Part shown: piece by piece, positions 11,015-23,218 of the stretch
Layout: every line of letters begins with the position of its first letter
Numbering within the stretch: the first letter of the stretch is position 1
NCBI GenBank assembly: GCA_012932295.1
Contig: JAAONU010000001.1
Coordinates: forward strand, 57,819,693 to 57,883,692
DNA from: Cyclina sinensis
Lineage: Eukaryota > Mollusca > Bivalvia > Venerida > Veneridae
Direction: 5' to 3'
Length of the DNA stretch: 64,000 nucleotides
The notes under the pieces: generated by a model
Databases searched by the model: none
What the model saw: only the letters and a program-made list of their open reading frames with translations
What the model was told of the DNA's origin: nothing
Made by a program: the position numbers and the translations under genes

Positions 11015-12574
11015 CTCGTATTTGAATTTTCTCCCTTCAAAAATGCATCCAAGTAATAACTTGAAATTTTTCACCAAAGTACGTAATCTTCTCTAATTGG
11101 TTAATACTGGAAAGGGTATTTTGACATTTACTGTTTCTTTCTAGACATAGGCTGAGGTAATATCTTCAGACGCTAACACGGAAAGCATTGGTGTGCAACA
11201 TCAGTCGGCACTCAGTACAGAAGATTCGGAAGACGTTAAAGTGTCGGATGCATGTAATGACATTTTCTTTTGGTTAACATGCTGAGATAATTGACTGTGA
11301 TCTAAATATCGAAAATGATATGCAGACATTGAAAGCTTCGTTCCCTAAAAAAGGTGACTTCTTCTGTTGGAAAAGGGGCTTACTAAGAAAAGGTTATCGG
11401 GGCTAGAAGAGTAATGGCTGTACTTTGTAGGTCATTATACGTTCGGAAAACGTATTAGTCTTGATATAAACATCCTCAAAACGCCTCTTTCTATCGTGAA
11501 TATTAACGTCGTAATCCGCACCTTTTCTTTGCAATTGCCGAACTCGTCTTATATAAATTCAGGGATGTAATCCAAATACAAAAAAGACCCACTAAATATA
11601 TATAATTTCAACGTTGCTTATATTAGCTGCACTTAGCTTACTTTTTATATACACTCTCTGCTGTGGTTGTTAAATGATCGTTTTCTTTTAATTCAGCCTT
11701 TTCAAATAGCATATGAAAATTGAAGTAAATTGTAAAAGCAGTATTGATCATTTTCTTTGTAAATATATTTATGCATCGAAAGACATTTCAGTTCTCTCCA
11801 ATGTCTTCGTTCAGAGCTCACTAATTGTACTTTTTGTGTTTTATATAGGATTGATGAATGATAAGGACTTAAAAAAACAACCCGTTCTAAGATTACATTT
11901 ATTTCTTATATATCTACCAGTACTACATTATATTCAAACTGTTTAATATCTTAATCCAAATTGTGTGATTACTAGACTCATTCTACATGCTGCTATCAGA
12001 GAGTACAAAAATGCTGCATTATATAAAAGCAGGGCTTATTATAAAAAGGCAGGTATAGAATTACCGAGTTACCGACACTACAAATTCAATAACAGACGAA
12101 ATGAAAGCAGTTTCAAGAAGTCTCTATTTTATATAGGAGACCATCTTCAGAGAGAATTGCTGTGACGTCAGTATGTAAGCTCACATGAGCTGAACTGATA
12201 TACTTCTTTACTTGTTATCTCACTCAGCTTCTCTTTGTGTGAGAACAACAGCGATTTTACAGTGTCTATAAACATTCACATCACTATCATACACGTGTTA
12301 AAATGCAAATTACAGTTATTTTGTACCACAAAACGATACCAGCATACATTTTATTTGTAAATAAAACACGTTTTCACAATAAGAGTAACGATGACGCCAT
12401 CGACGAGGGTATAACTACTGATGGTGATTTTGATAAACACAACCATTTAACCCGAAGCTCTTGTCAAATCAGCAGTATCTTGATATATCCAAGTGTACAT
12501 GATATATTAATTTTTAATGATTTATCCATGAATTTTAGAATCTTCGGTATACATGTACATAGTGCTCTAGTTGA
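11015..12574. other. Intergenic with one weak exon candidate
   Basis: Mostly unremarkable AT-rich sequence. A pyrimidine-rich acceptor-like run ending in ...GACATAG at 11,151 is followed by about 43 open codons to a stop at 11,285, rich in Ser, Asp and Glu. No homology recognised, so it is not called a gene. Confidence 0.3.
12350..12355 (-). promoter_or_regulatory. Candidate polyadenylation signal of ART-1
   Basis: AATAAA on the minus strand, about 220 bases beyond the ART-1 stop codon. Assigned by position only. Confidence 0.35.
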
Positions 12575-13742
12575 TCAATCCTGTAGCAATCTGAGGGAAA
12601 TGTGCAGATCTGAGTCTTTCATTGTGCGTCCAGTGATCATAAACTTTGCACCAGCTGGGTATGTCCTCTCATGTTCCATATATGTAGCATATTTTTCTAT
12701 ATTTCGTGGCTGCCATGGACTATTCGTTCTGTTATCGATGGTGAATATCACCGACTGCTCGCCTTTGGGTCCACAAGTAGGAAAAGGTATTGCACACCTC
12801 AATGCAGTACTTGATGACACAACAGACTGCCAAACAAACCTTTTCCCAATACAGTATTGGTCTGCATCCGCTTTTGTTAGCAACATTTTTCGGTATGTTG
12901 TCCGAGTTTCTCTGCGTAGTTCGGGCCAAAAGAGCAACAATATTTGATACATTACTGCGTATGGACCTAGTGACAGATCGTCTCCAGTAGGCCTGTAGGC
13001 TGCTTCTCTCTGTCTGCGAAATGCCAGATTCAAATATGTGTACATGTAGTTTTCCTCCGCTGTGTATGTATTGATGATCGATTGGAAGAACTGTTTGCGG
13101 TTTTCACTGTCTTTGATTCTTGTGTAGTTTTCGTTTTCTCCACAGACGACATAAACCGAATCACAAACCTTTTCCTTTACCTCTTCCCATCTCTTATTCG
13201 AACGACTTATATCAGTGAAAATGTCTCCTAAGACAGCTATGACAGACTTGTTTGGATCAACACGGTCTGGAAGGAATGTTTTCTTGTATGCAGCAAGAGT
13301 TACGGTTAACAGACCCAACCCTTCCCCTTGTGTGTAATTGTCCAAAGATTGAAATGTTGGGACGTTTTGTTTCGTTATCATATTTTGATGCTTTTTCAAG
13401 AGATCAGCAATACTGTTATACCCATAAGCCCCTGCAATTTCTTCCGCATTCATTCGACCGGTATATCCACATTCAGACGTACATTGTTTCGCGCGTATAC
13501 CGGAATCACAAGCCGAATATTTCAGCAGCTTCTGTACGACACTTGGTGTTTTCCAGTATACTGCTTGGTGAAGAATTCCCCAACGTCGGTTCTCAGGAAT
13601 CACATTGAAAAGCCGTTCTTTTTGTGGATTTTCCGGATTCCCGAGGATGGTCCACACATTTTCCCACTGGCCCATTTTCGCAGAAGAAACAAGTGCATCG
13701 ATCTTGTTTGCATCATCTTCTATTGTGTTTGTCTCTGGTCTC
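12575..13742 (-). CDS. Ankyrin-repeat arginine ADP-ribosyltransferase, ART-1 (last exon)
   Basis: Open frame of about 388 codons ending in the ART fold of NAD-dependent arginine-specific mono-ADP-ribosyltransferases. Numbered on a frame that starts at 13,807: two ankyrin-like repeats at about 74-138 (WGILHQAVYW..., then a second ending IADLLKKH), a linker, then the transferase at about 160-405. The R-S-E signature is visible: Arg306 in TTYRKM, the Ser motif WQSVVSSSTA at 327-336, and E378-x-E380 in EHERTYPAGAKF, with Glu380 the expected catalytic residue. The frame runs upstream to an ATG at 13,807, but the sequence between is hydrophobic and T-rich and ends in a textbook acceptor (TTTTTCTTTCCAAG), so the exon is taken to start at 13,742 and an upstream exon is missing. 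Faces the hydrolase copies. Confidence 0.88.
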
Positions 13743-15685
13743 CTTGGAAAGAAAAACAAAAACAAAATAAAGTAACACAGAGATAGACTTGAGCTTAGGC
13801 GATCCACATAAATGTATGGAAATGTATCCAGGTCTATTTTCTGACGAACGACTGGTGTACAATCTGGTCGTTACTTTATCTGTTTTCTTCTCTCTTGATT
13901 TCCTCGCTTGATTTCAATTTCTAAATTTCCTTTTTTACTACTGACATTAACAATATAATGCTATTCACGTTTTTGTTCTATTTTTATATTATCTTTTATA
14001 GGTAACATCAGTAAATTCCTATTACTCTTTACGCTATTTCGCTTTCTGTAAAACACTTGACAGCTTGATGTGTGTGTATATACGTATAAAATTGTTTTAC
14101 TCTATTTTACTCTATTTCTTTTACTTCATTTAGTAGATATTTGTAATTAACATATTTGTATAGAACAGCTAAAGGGGTGTTTCCCTTTGAAGTTCAGTAG
14201 TGAATAGGGGGTATGCGGCCGTTCTCTAGATAACGAAATTACATAAAAGCTTATTAAACGGCCTAGGCTCCTGAACATAAGCATCCATTATATGTGATAT
14301 ATGTCACTAATTACGTTGTACCATTAAAAACGACGAACAGCAATCGCAGATGACAGTTTTTTGGACATATAAACTACTTAAATAAAAACGATAAACTAAG
14401 TTTTAAGCATCGGTCAACCATAACATATATGTTGGTCATTTCCATAAAAATTAAACTTACTAATTTGAAAAAAGTGACTTAGGCAGGTTACTTTTTCCAA
14501 CATTTAAATCAAAATATTCAATGCCCTACAAAATATTGGTACATAAACTGTTCCGCACGATTATGGCTGAATATATCTAGAGAACCGGTTACGTTTAATT
14601 AGAAATTGATTTGAAGAAACATACGTCTTTGCTGACTAACAATGTATAATAATGTTTTGAATTGTAACAAAATGACGATAACTTAAATAAACGCGATACT
14701 CTGATCTCGATTTCGTCATTTTTAATTTTGTACACGCATTCAGAAAAACGATAACGACGCGTAATCGTGACAAGAAGATACAGTTAAAAGAGGCAACAGA
14801 AAGAACACGTGAATAACATAAAACATTTAACATATTAACATTTAAGCGTCTGACCAAGTTTTATAATATGAAATTAATATCTAGATTACTGTAGAATATA
14901 CTTTCGGGTGGGAAAATCGGGGGTTATTTTAAGAACTCGAAGTAGAAACGTACCTAATAAAATGAGTTCGCTCTGCAAAAATACAAGGGTTACCCTTCAA
15001 TATTGACAGAATAAAATATAAAAGTTCTTTTCTGAAGTAATTTCACAGGGTTATTTCACGGATAAAGCAATTTTTCAGATACATTTTATATGTCCTTTTC
15101 AATAGCAAAAAGAATTGAAGCAACATTTAAAGAAAATATACCTTAAAATTAGACATGTGTCCATTGAAAACAGATGCCCCCGCAACTTCGCCTTTAAGTT
15201 GGCAAATATTAGCGTTATCTTTTTTTATGGTATATATGTAAAGTATATAAGGCATTGCTATCATGCATTATTGAATTTGGACCAACTATGAATGTGATAA
15301 GTATTAAAAAGATAATCATGTTAGTAATGCAGTGGATTTTGAATACAAGTTGCAAGTAAAAAAATAGAACTTTTTTTATTAGTTACACATTCTAATGAAT
15401 TGGTTAGCAGTTGCATACATTACCCTGGAATCAGATGATGTTGCCCCATACTTCATCTCGAAGTTGTTATATATTTCTGGTGCTTTGGGATCATTGATTT
15501 CAATACTTTAAGCGTTGAGGACTCTCATGAACAGAATCAATAAAACCCAGTCTGAGATTTTCAAATATTTGTGTTGTTTTCAATGCTCTCGATCGATCTC
15601 CCAGTTCCAGAAATATGTTACTTCATGTATTAGCAACTTAGCAGTTATCAGCTCAGAATTTTAATGTAATAAGGGTATACCTGGC
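13743..15685. other. Intergenic or 5' intron of ART-1
   Basis: No exon, repeat boundary or RNA gene recognised. The first part upstream of the ART-1 acceptor is presumably intron, because both ART copies seem to need an upstream exon. Confidence 0.4.
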
Positions 15686-16256
15686 ATCCTGTACTTATGG
15701 TGGTCAAGTGTGACAGTTTATATTGAAATGCCATCATGCATGGAAAAGTTATGGACAAGAGAAAATTACTAAGTTTAATCTCCAGCTATGACCATGACCT
15801 TTTACCTAGGCACCTGAATCTTGCTCGTCACACATCATCTGCTTATGGTATTTCTGTGTACCAATTCATTTTGATATCTCATCATGCATGAAGAAATTTT
15901 GGTTCGGACACGAACTCCAACTGAACTTAAGCCTATATGACAAACACACTAAGTTCAATGCGCTACTGTGACCTGGGTCTTGCATCCAGCAAATTTTCTC
16001 CTTATGGTATTTATGTGTACCAGTTAATTTTGAAATCCCATCAGGCATGCAGAAGTTATGGCTAGGACACGAACTCCAATTGCACTTAAAATTATATGAC
16101 AAATACACAAAGTTCAATCTCCTGCTATGACTTGAACTTTTATCTAGGGACCTGGGTCTTTCACGCGACACATTGTCTACTTATGGTGGTCATGTATACC
16201 AATTTATTTTGAAATCTCATCCTGCATGCAGACTTTCTGGACTGGACACGAAGTAT
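15686..16256 (+). repeat. Tandem dispersed repeat, ~150 bp period
   Basis: Four imperfect units, each with a phrase like CTAGGGACCTGGGTCTT, then TTATGGT, ATTTTGAAATCTCATC.TGCATG and GGACACGAA. A related family is found at 62,600-63,260. Confidence 0.8.
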
Positions 16257-16268
16257 ATACTTTTTCGA

Positions 16269-16304
16269 ACACACACACACACACACGCACACACACACAC
16301 ACAC
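16269..16304 (+). repeat. (AC)n microsatellite
   Basis: AC dinucleotide tract of about 36 bases with one G substitution, directly at the end of the ~150 bp repeat array. Confidence 0.95.
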
Positions 16305-17815
16305 GGACATGTGTAACACTACATCCCCCCCCCTTTTATGGCCCGGGGGGCTTAAAAAAGATCCAAAGAATCCGTGCGGCACCGCTGTTGAAACTTTTTT
16401 TTCGATGAATTATGATTATGAATTAATACAAAGTATAACTTCCGAATTGCGTAAGAGTATATGTAGTATAAACATAAAAGTATTACCTTCCAGGTACATC
16501 CAAGCTTGCTGCATATTCTTGAAAACCAAACAATTGAAATAAAACGGTATTTAAAGTGACTTTAGACATTGTCTTTGCCTTTAAAGACGTGTCTTCAAGC
16601 GGTGAAACTACTTATTTAACTGGAAATCTAGGTTTTCTAAAAATACATTGGAAAATACAACGTGGGTTCCACCATATTACATCATTTCAAATTTTATCAA
16701 TGTGAATAATTCTTGATAACTGATCGATTAAAGATGATCTATAATAAATTTGGCATGAACATTACATATTATAGAATCAATTCAAGTTATTATGTGGAGG
16801 CCATGGAGGCAAGAGAGAATTTTTTAATTTTATTTATTTTTTTATTTATTTATTTTTTTTTTTGCTATGAAGTTTTTTTCTGGGGTTCTTTCAGAATTGA
16901 ATGACACTAACGTCTGTCCGGAATGTTGTCCATCGGAGTGTTTTTTCAGCGCTGGGAAATAATCTTGTTGGATGTATTAACAAAAGAATTAGAATGTGGT
17001 GTATGTAGTTTCGTAGGAATCACGAGTTGATTACGGGAAGAAAAATACATGAATACGTCTTGGTGAATATATATTTTGTTATTAAGTTTATAAGCAAAAT
17101 TATATGAAAGGCTACTTTTTATATTTGAGGCAAAAAGGCAGTATTCTGGGTGACATCCCTGATCTACGAGATCACAAAGAGTTACCTTCGATTACAATGA
17201 TTGAAAAAGATTTCGAAGTTTTCTGTGTCTACTTTTAGTTTTCTTCTTTTGGAAGAAACAATTCTTAACGAGTCTTGTCTTTAACCAATTCCAAATATAA
17301 AGAGGCTTTGCCCTAAAAATGTCAACTTGACATGCTCATATGTTGGTGCTTAAATAGTGACACACAACAGAATTGTTCAAAACTGCATTTTTTCCACAAA
17401 TCGACAAATTCGTTTTTAACAGACTAAGTATAGATGCCTGATGCCACTTATTAATGTTACATATTAAATATCTAAACTGTAGTACTTACAGATAATAATA
17501 AAAGACAAATCATAAAAGTTGAGGACATGGTAACTTTTGACCCTGTGGCAATGATTTGAAAGATTTTGTTGCACTGTCACTAAACAAAGCTAACAAAAAC
17601 TGCGTGCAGTTACAGTTAGGCTACATGTTTTAAGAGAAGAACAAAAATCCTACAATATAATTGTAAAAAATAGTCTTAACGTTTTGCCATCACGCCGGAC
17701 GAGATGAATTCATACACAAGGAGAAAACTTAGCAACTTCATACTTTTGTTTCCTAAAATGTAACAAACACATCTAGGCTCTAGGATACCTAACTTTTCTC
17801 CTCCAGTACAATATG
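16305..17815. other. Intergenic, no gene recognised
   Basis: Contains a C-run/G-run pair near 16,326-16,350 and a T-rich tract at 16,820-16,865. No frame or repeat boundary stands out. Confidence 0.5.
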
Positions 17816-18115
17816 CACAGAAGCTTGAAGTTGTATGTTTTAGTCATTCAAGAGTCGAAAGGAATGAAACGCGCACCTACCCCGCCCACTAAGAATTCAG
17901 GTCGCATCAGCAAAAATGCGCCCAGGTGCAGATATCTATCAGTCCTGTCATTCAGCAGACACTAAAATTTACCAGAACAAAACGCTTATTTTTTTCAGTA
18001 CGCTACACGGTAGAAGAAAACCGCGCGTTTCATTCCTGTGTTTTTATATACAGAATAGAAGGAAGAAATACAGTTTCGACTCTTGAATGACTAGAATACA
18101 ATTTCAAGCTCCTGT
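17816..18115. mobile_element. 300 bp hairpin MITE
   Basis: Inverted ends of about 45 bases share CACAG.AGCTTGAA.TTGTAT followed by TAGTCATTCAAGAGTCGAAA; the inner GGAATGAAACGCGC is also inverted but offset by about 40 bases. No coding capacity. A target duplication was not clear. Confidence 0.75.
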
Positions 18116-18587
18116 GATATAACATCATCCCATCATTCTCCATATTTTTGTCGAAAATTAAAGAGACTTAATAAATAACTGATGCATGTTAACTTGTTGT
18201 TAATTTTAGAACACAATGTGGTTTCCCTGTTTCAAAATGATAACGAAACATGTTATTTCCCGTGTTATCTCAAACTAAAGCTGACCCACTCTACTTAATT
18301 TCTGAAAATTGTTAAATGCGTTATTTCTTTATAATCACACGTATTTTCGTGTTTGCAGTTACGATTTGTACATGAGTTTTGCAGTTACACAGCAGGAATT
18401 CCAAAGGTTCTTTGGGTTCCCACACATAATTTTCCACTATCGCTGCCGATTATTTTCAAAAATTTAAATGTTTTATTTTCGTTTTACTCCAAATCCTAGC
18501 TAAATGGATAATGATAGTAAGTGAGTCTAGGCATGGTTCTGTACAAGAAAGCCTGATTTTCACTTTCTGATGTAACTAAACGATTTA

Positions 18588-19711
18588 TGGAACCAACTAA
18601 ATATGAACCATTTAGGCCAGTTTGGTCTGCTGACATAAAAAAGAAAGGTATGAAGCTGGGTTGGTACTGAGTGGTGTTGGAGATGCATTAGGATACAAAA
18701 ATGGTGACTGGGAATTTTGTGAGTCCGGAGACGTTATCCACAGAGAACTGCATAAACTTGGTGGAGTTCGGAACATAACTGTAACAGCGCCAGAATGGAT
18801 GGTGAGTGATGATACAGTTATGCATTTGGCAACTGCTGAGGCTCTGGTGAAAAACAAGAAGTTGCCCTGATAAAGAAAATTTGTATCAGCTTCTCGCGGA
18901 AGAGTATACGAACTGCATGAAGGATATGGACAACAGATCGCCTGGGCGTACATGTACACAAATGGTGAAAGTACTAAATCCCAACAAGTCGTTCGGATAT
19001 CGTATACCATTCAATTCAAAAGGAGGTGGCTGCGGAGCTGCGATGCGATCCATGTGCATAGGACTTCGGTATCCAAGACCTGCTGACATCGAGGATCTGA
19101 TAGAAGTGAGTATAGAGTCTGGAAGAATGACGCACCATCATCCTACAGGGTATTTGGGTTCTCTAGCCTCTGCTCTGTTTACGTCATATGCTGTTCAGAG
19201 AAAGCCTATTCGAGAATGGGGTGCAGGACTTTTAGAAATACTTGAACTAGCTAAAAAGTACATCAGATCATGTACCGGCGTGTATGTAGAAGAAAATGTA
19301 CGAAACTGGGGTTATTTTGAAGATAAGTGGAAAAGTTACCTCTGTTTGAGAAATATTCTTCATGGAAAAAATGAGCCTCGCTTCCCGCAAGATTTTGAAA
19401 ATGTAAGAAAACGTGACCAATTCTACGCGATGATGAGTTTTGATAATTGGGGTGGTGCGAGCGGCCATGATGCTCCTATGATTGCGTATGACGCAATACT
19501 TGCTTGTAAAGGTAATTGGAGTGAGTTGTGTAATAGGGCGATGTTCCATGGAGGCGACAGTGATAGTACTGGTGTAATCGCTGGTTGTTGGTATGGAGTT
19601 CTGTACGGATATGACGGTGTTCCTGGCTGCAATTACAAAGATCTTGAGTACAAAGACAGGCTAGAAAACGTGGCAAAAGAACTATATGAACTAGCAGCTT
19701 TCCGTTATTGA
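18588..19711 (+). pseudogene. ADP-ribosylarginine hydrolase copy D, two frameshifts
   Basis: Nearly full-length copy of the hydrolase. Against copy A it lacks one base at about 18,640-18,655, in the A-rich run before the GDALGY loop, where copy A's second in-frame ATG is also TTG. It gains one base at about 18,856, followed at once by TGA. From about 18,881 to the stop at 19,711 the frame is open for 276 codons and almost identical to copy A, with the RMTHHHP and HGGDSDST motifs intact; the SDDT motif is present in the other frame. Translation from an internal start would lack half the metal site. Most likely a pseudogene, unless the two single-base changes are sequencing errors. Confidence 0.88.
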
Positions 19712-19986
19712 AGCGTTAATATTACGGTATGGCTGGACGAAGAATTATTTACATTTGTTTATATCGAAGAGTTTAAGTATTACAAAACTTATATATTTGA
19801 TTTTTCTTGATTTTCTTTGTTTAATTAAACCGGTATCCTGTTTGAACATTTCATGTAGCCATAGCGACAGGTTCAACTATGCATCGTACATGTATGTATT
19901 TGCTTAAAGTTAATCAGCGAAACGAAACACATTTTTTTTTATAAATAATTCTACAAATTAACTCTTACAAAGAAGACAACAAGTTT

Positions 19987-20026
<40 letters not shown>

Positions 20027-20965
20027 GAACTAAAGTGAAAAGAAAAATATGATTTTTGAGAAGTGAAAATGATTTACAGTAAACAAAGGTAAGTTTAAAA
20101 TAGTGCTGAATTATTCGTGGCCGCAAGTTTGTACATAAAAATTTCATTTCTATTGACGATATGTTAACATGGACAATACAAGTTAATCAAAAGATACAAT
20201 AACATTTTTCTTCTATAAAGACGATTATTTACACCCGGAAATACAAAATAAAATTGCAGACATACTTTGTCTGAACCTATAAACAGCTCGTTAGTTATTA
20301 CCACCGCGCACCCCCACCCGTTCGTTTATCTCTTATGTATTTGTTCAGAGCAAAACTCAAATACAGTTGATGGGAATTTGTTTGAACAGAATGGCTATGG
20401 GCATTGATATGAAGTACTGTATGAAAGGGTCATAACTCTTCCATGTAATGTTCTTAAACTTTCTTCCTTTTTAAATACTTTTCTTGTTCAGAGCTGAACT
20501 CCAAAAGTCCAAAAGGGCATAAAATCATATTGGATATAGTAATAGGGAACCTCAAGGGAGAGAGCAGTACCTTAGAACTACAAACCTAACTTCACTCGTT
20601 CTGGAATCATGTACCTTTAAAACATTGCAGTAAATTGTTCCAAACGATTCTCTTATACTTCTCATGGGATTTAGTTGACATTTCACCCAACGACATTGAG
20701 AACCTGCACCATAGCTCTGCTCTGCCCCATGTTTGTTATTTGCGATTTTATAAGTGCTTGAATGGAAGATATCTCAAAACCTATGCAATTCAATTTCATT
20801 ATCTGGAGATAATTTACGCAGTGACAGAAAATATAGAGAAGTGTTCAAGAACTGTAACTCTTCCTTCTTCTATTTTTAAATTACAATGACAGAAAGTGCA
20901 CTGTGAAGGAATCATTACTCCTTTTTTTGCTCCATTTTTAATTGTTTTCAATCATACATATTTAT
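19712..20965 (+). repeat. 3' flank of copy D, segmentally duplicated
   Basis: Homologous to 1,240-2,620 with frequent substitutions and small indels; carries the (TC)n tract at 19,991-20,022. Confidence 0.8.
19991..20022 (+). repeat. (TC)n microsatellite
   Basis: Pure TC tract of about 32 bases; the longest of the three orthologous tracts in the duplicated flanks. Confidence 0.95.
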
Positions 20966-20972
20966 AATAGAT

Positions 20973-22085
20973 TGCACGGCCCCTCCCCACTCCCTTTCCA
21001 GCTTTCATTGCATTTTTGGGACTTTTGAAAATTTCATTTTCTTGACAAACTTGTAGGCCCGGGCTTACAGGGCCTAAAAGTAGCTAGGCCACTGAGCTTT
21101 ATGGTAGAAGTAAGTGTGTGTCTTAATTTAGGTGTTGAATTGTCTTTTGGGGAACATGATAATTTTCTTGACGCAGAAAAATCGACTTCATTTAACAATC
21201 ACCATGCCTTACGCATACATTACAGTTTGCATACAGTGTTCAGCGAATTTTGCATCGAATCAAATTCCAAGTTTAAAATTGTTCTGTTTAACGGATTGTT
21301 TTGATTGTTCATATTACCCGACTCGGAGATATTTTGGGAAGGGGAGGTTTGCTCGTGTGCTTGTTGTAAGTCAAAATGTTAAGGCTTATTAACCCTGTAT
21401 TATAATAGTAAGATGTCTGTTTTATTTTTATGTTCAGATTGACTTTAAGTATATCTTATAGGTATGCTTGACATCAGTTTCTTTGGATTTTTATTTATGA
21501 GCCTAAATGGAGCCCTTTACAGCTCTCAGAGCTTGTGATTCTACTAATATTTTTATGTAATTGTCTGGAATCTGGTTTCTATGTTTCAAGGGACTGAACT
21601 CTAATACTAATATTTGTAACGTTAGTTGGATTCTCTCCCTTGTTTTTGTCTATATTGTCTGTTTGTTTCTTTGTTAATTTCTGCTTTATGTGCAAATTAC
21701 ATTTTAATGTGTGTGTTACTATATAGTCGGTCAATAGCTATACATAGCTAATGTTGTATTATTGACTTAACCGACTTTAAATAAAATTTGTATTTGTATT
21801 TATATTTGTATTTATACTTTGGAACACACATTTAGCTCTTTTTAATCTCCGCTTGTTTCTGGCTTCGCCCCCTCCCTCCGACACGCTTAACAAAGGCAAT
21901 CGCCCTTTGGAAACCATTCTAATGGCCTACAGGTTGAAAAAAGCTGGCTACGCCCCTGAAGCTTGCACGGCCCTCCCCACTTCCCTTCCAGCTTTTATTG
22001 CATTTTTAGGACTTTCGAAAATTTCATTTTCTTAACAAACTTGTAGGCCCGGGCCTACATGACCTAACAGTTGCTACGCCACTGA
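20973..22085 (+). mobile_element. LINE 3' tail between ~120 bp direct repeats
   Basis: The segment 20,973-21,096 (GCACGGCCCCTCCCC... to CCACTGAG) recurs at 21,965-22,085. Between the two copies, a region ending at about 21,821 has the look of a LINE 3' untranslated end: CCGACTTTAAATAAAATTTG followed by TATTTG repeats. No coding remnant recognised. The direct repeats are too long for a target-site duplication. Confidence 0.5.
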
Positions 22086-22089
22086 ATAT

Positions 22090-22690
22090 GGTAATAACAC
22101 TCATCCTTCTGTCCAATCCTACACAATGGAATGGAATTCTTCAGCGTGGAGGTGCAGCATAACCTTAAGACGACACAATCGCTCGCTGTGAATGAATAAA
22201 CAGGTAAGAGTGGGTATTAAATATTCATAATAACATGTACCCTCTTATTGCTGTGATTCTAGGATCCCAGCCTGTGTTATCCGTGTCATTACTTTCACTT
22301 TTGTTCTTTGAAAAACGCAAATAAACAAGGAAGTACATTGGAGTTGACTAAAAATAGATTTGCATCGAAGTAAAACCTGCGCAAATTGTGATTCCGTTTT
22401 TTACCAGATTTCCAAATAGTTATGATATAAAACGCATGGAAACTGAAAATACTGACAACTTCTGAACGATTCCACAATGGAAATTTCTGAAAGGTAATAG
22501 ATTTTGATGTTAATTGCTTGTTTGTTGTTGTTTTTATTTCATCTTACAAAGTGAAACTTTTAACGAGCATTCTGTATACGACAAACTTCTTTGTTAAACG
22601 TTTTTTCGCTGTTTAAGTGCAGAAGAACCAGAGTCTATTTTAATCGCTTCACGTAACGTTGTTTTTCTTCAATTATTCTATGTAAACATT
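22090..22690 (+). repeat. Segmental duplication partner of 3,621-4,260
   Basis: Second copy of the block that precedes hydrolase copy B. Homology stops near 22,685, exactly where a hydrolase copy would begin. Confidence 0.8.
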
Positions 22691-22986
22691 TACTAAAACT
22701 GGTTCAGTGCAACAGACCAGAGTACGGCTCATTTTGATAGATCTATGTGTAATCGGCTCGTCAGGTTCGGAAGGCAATGAAGTCAGGTGTCTAGCAGATG
22801 GACTAAACCTTTGTAAATGGACCCTTCTAATGTACCGCTACTATCTTAGAATAATTAACACAGTTTAGCTGTCAATGAATTTATTATGCAATGTTGAACA
22901 GTTTAATGATTCTATTCAGTTGTAAGAAATCTTAGTAATATTTATCCTTATAAAAACCTAAAGTTATGAAGCAAAAGAGATCTTAC

Positions 22987-23218
22987 GCATAGAGTCAAAT
23001 TCATTTAGGAAGAAGTCAGCAACTTTTTTTGGGGAAACGACTGGGTCCTTTTTCAAGTTCAAGACTAAATCTTGACAATACTGACAAGAGTGGTCAGTAC
23101 CCAACTGCAGAACATTTAATATCGCTAGTTTATATAGATAAAATTCACAAGATTCTCGTGCAAAACTTACACTGGATAATAATGATTGGACAAACTGATG
23201 CGTAAACAATCTAGACAG
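22987..23218 (-). other. Candidate internal exon of unknown gene
   Basis: On the minus strand a pyrimidine-rich run ending ATTTTAG is followed by 232 open bases and then a donor-like GTAAGA. The encoded ~77 residues look protein-like, with a CQYC pair and a Lys/Asp-rich end, but I recognise no family. It lies in the presumed 5' region of ART-2 but on the opposite strand. Could be chance. Confidence 0.25.

Noticed and set aside
11965..12165. 66-codon frame
   Set aside because: Starts with GTG, no recognised family, and typical AT-rich chance opening.
12303..12947. 214-codon plus-strand frame
   Set aside because: Its main part runs antisense through the 3' end of the conserved ART-1 exon and has no family resemblance.
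13328..13786. 152-codon plus-strand frame
   Set aside because: Antisense to the ankyrin part of ART-1, which has clear homology to ART-2.
13743..13807. N-terminal extension of ART-1 that looks like a signal or membrane segment
   Set aside because: The hydrophobic run is translation of a T-rich acceptor tract; ART-2 has an acceptor at the same place and phase.
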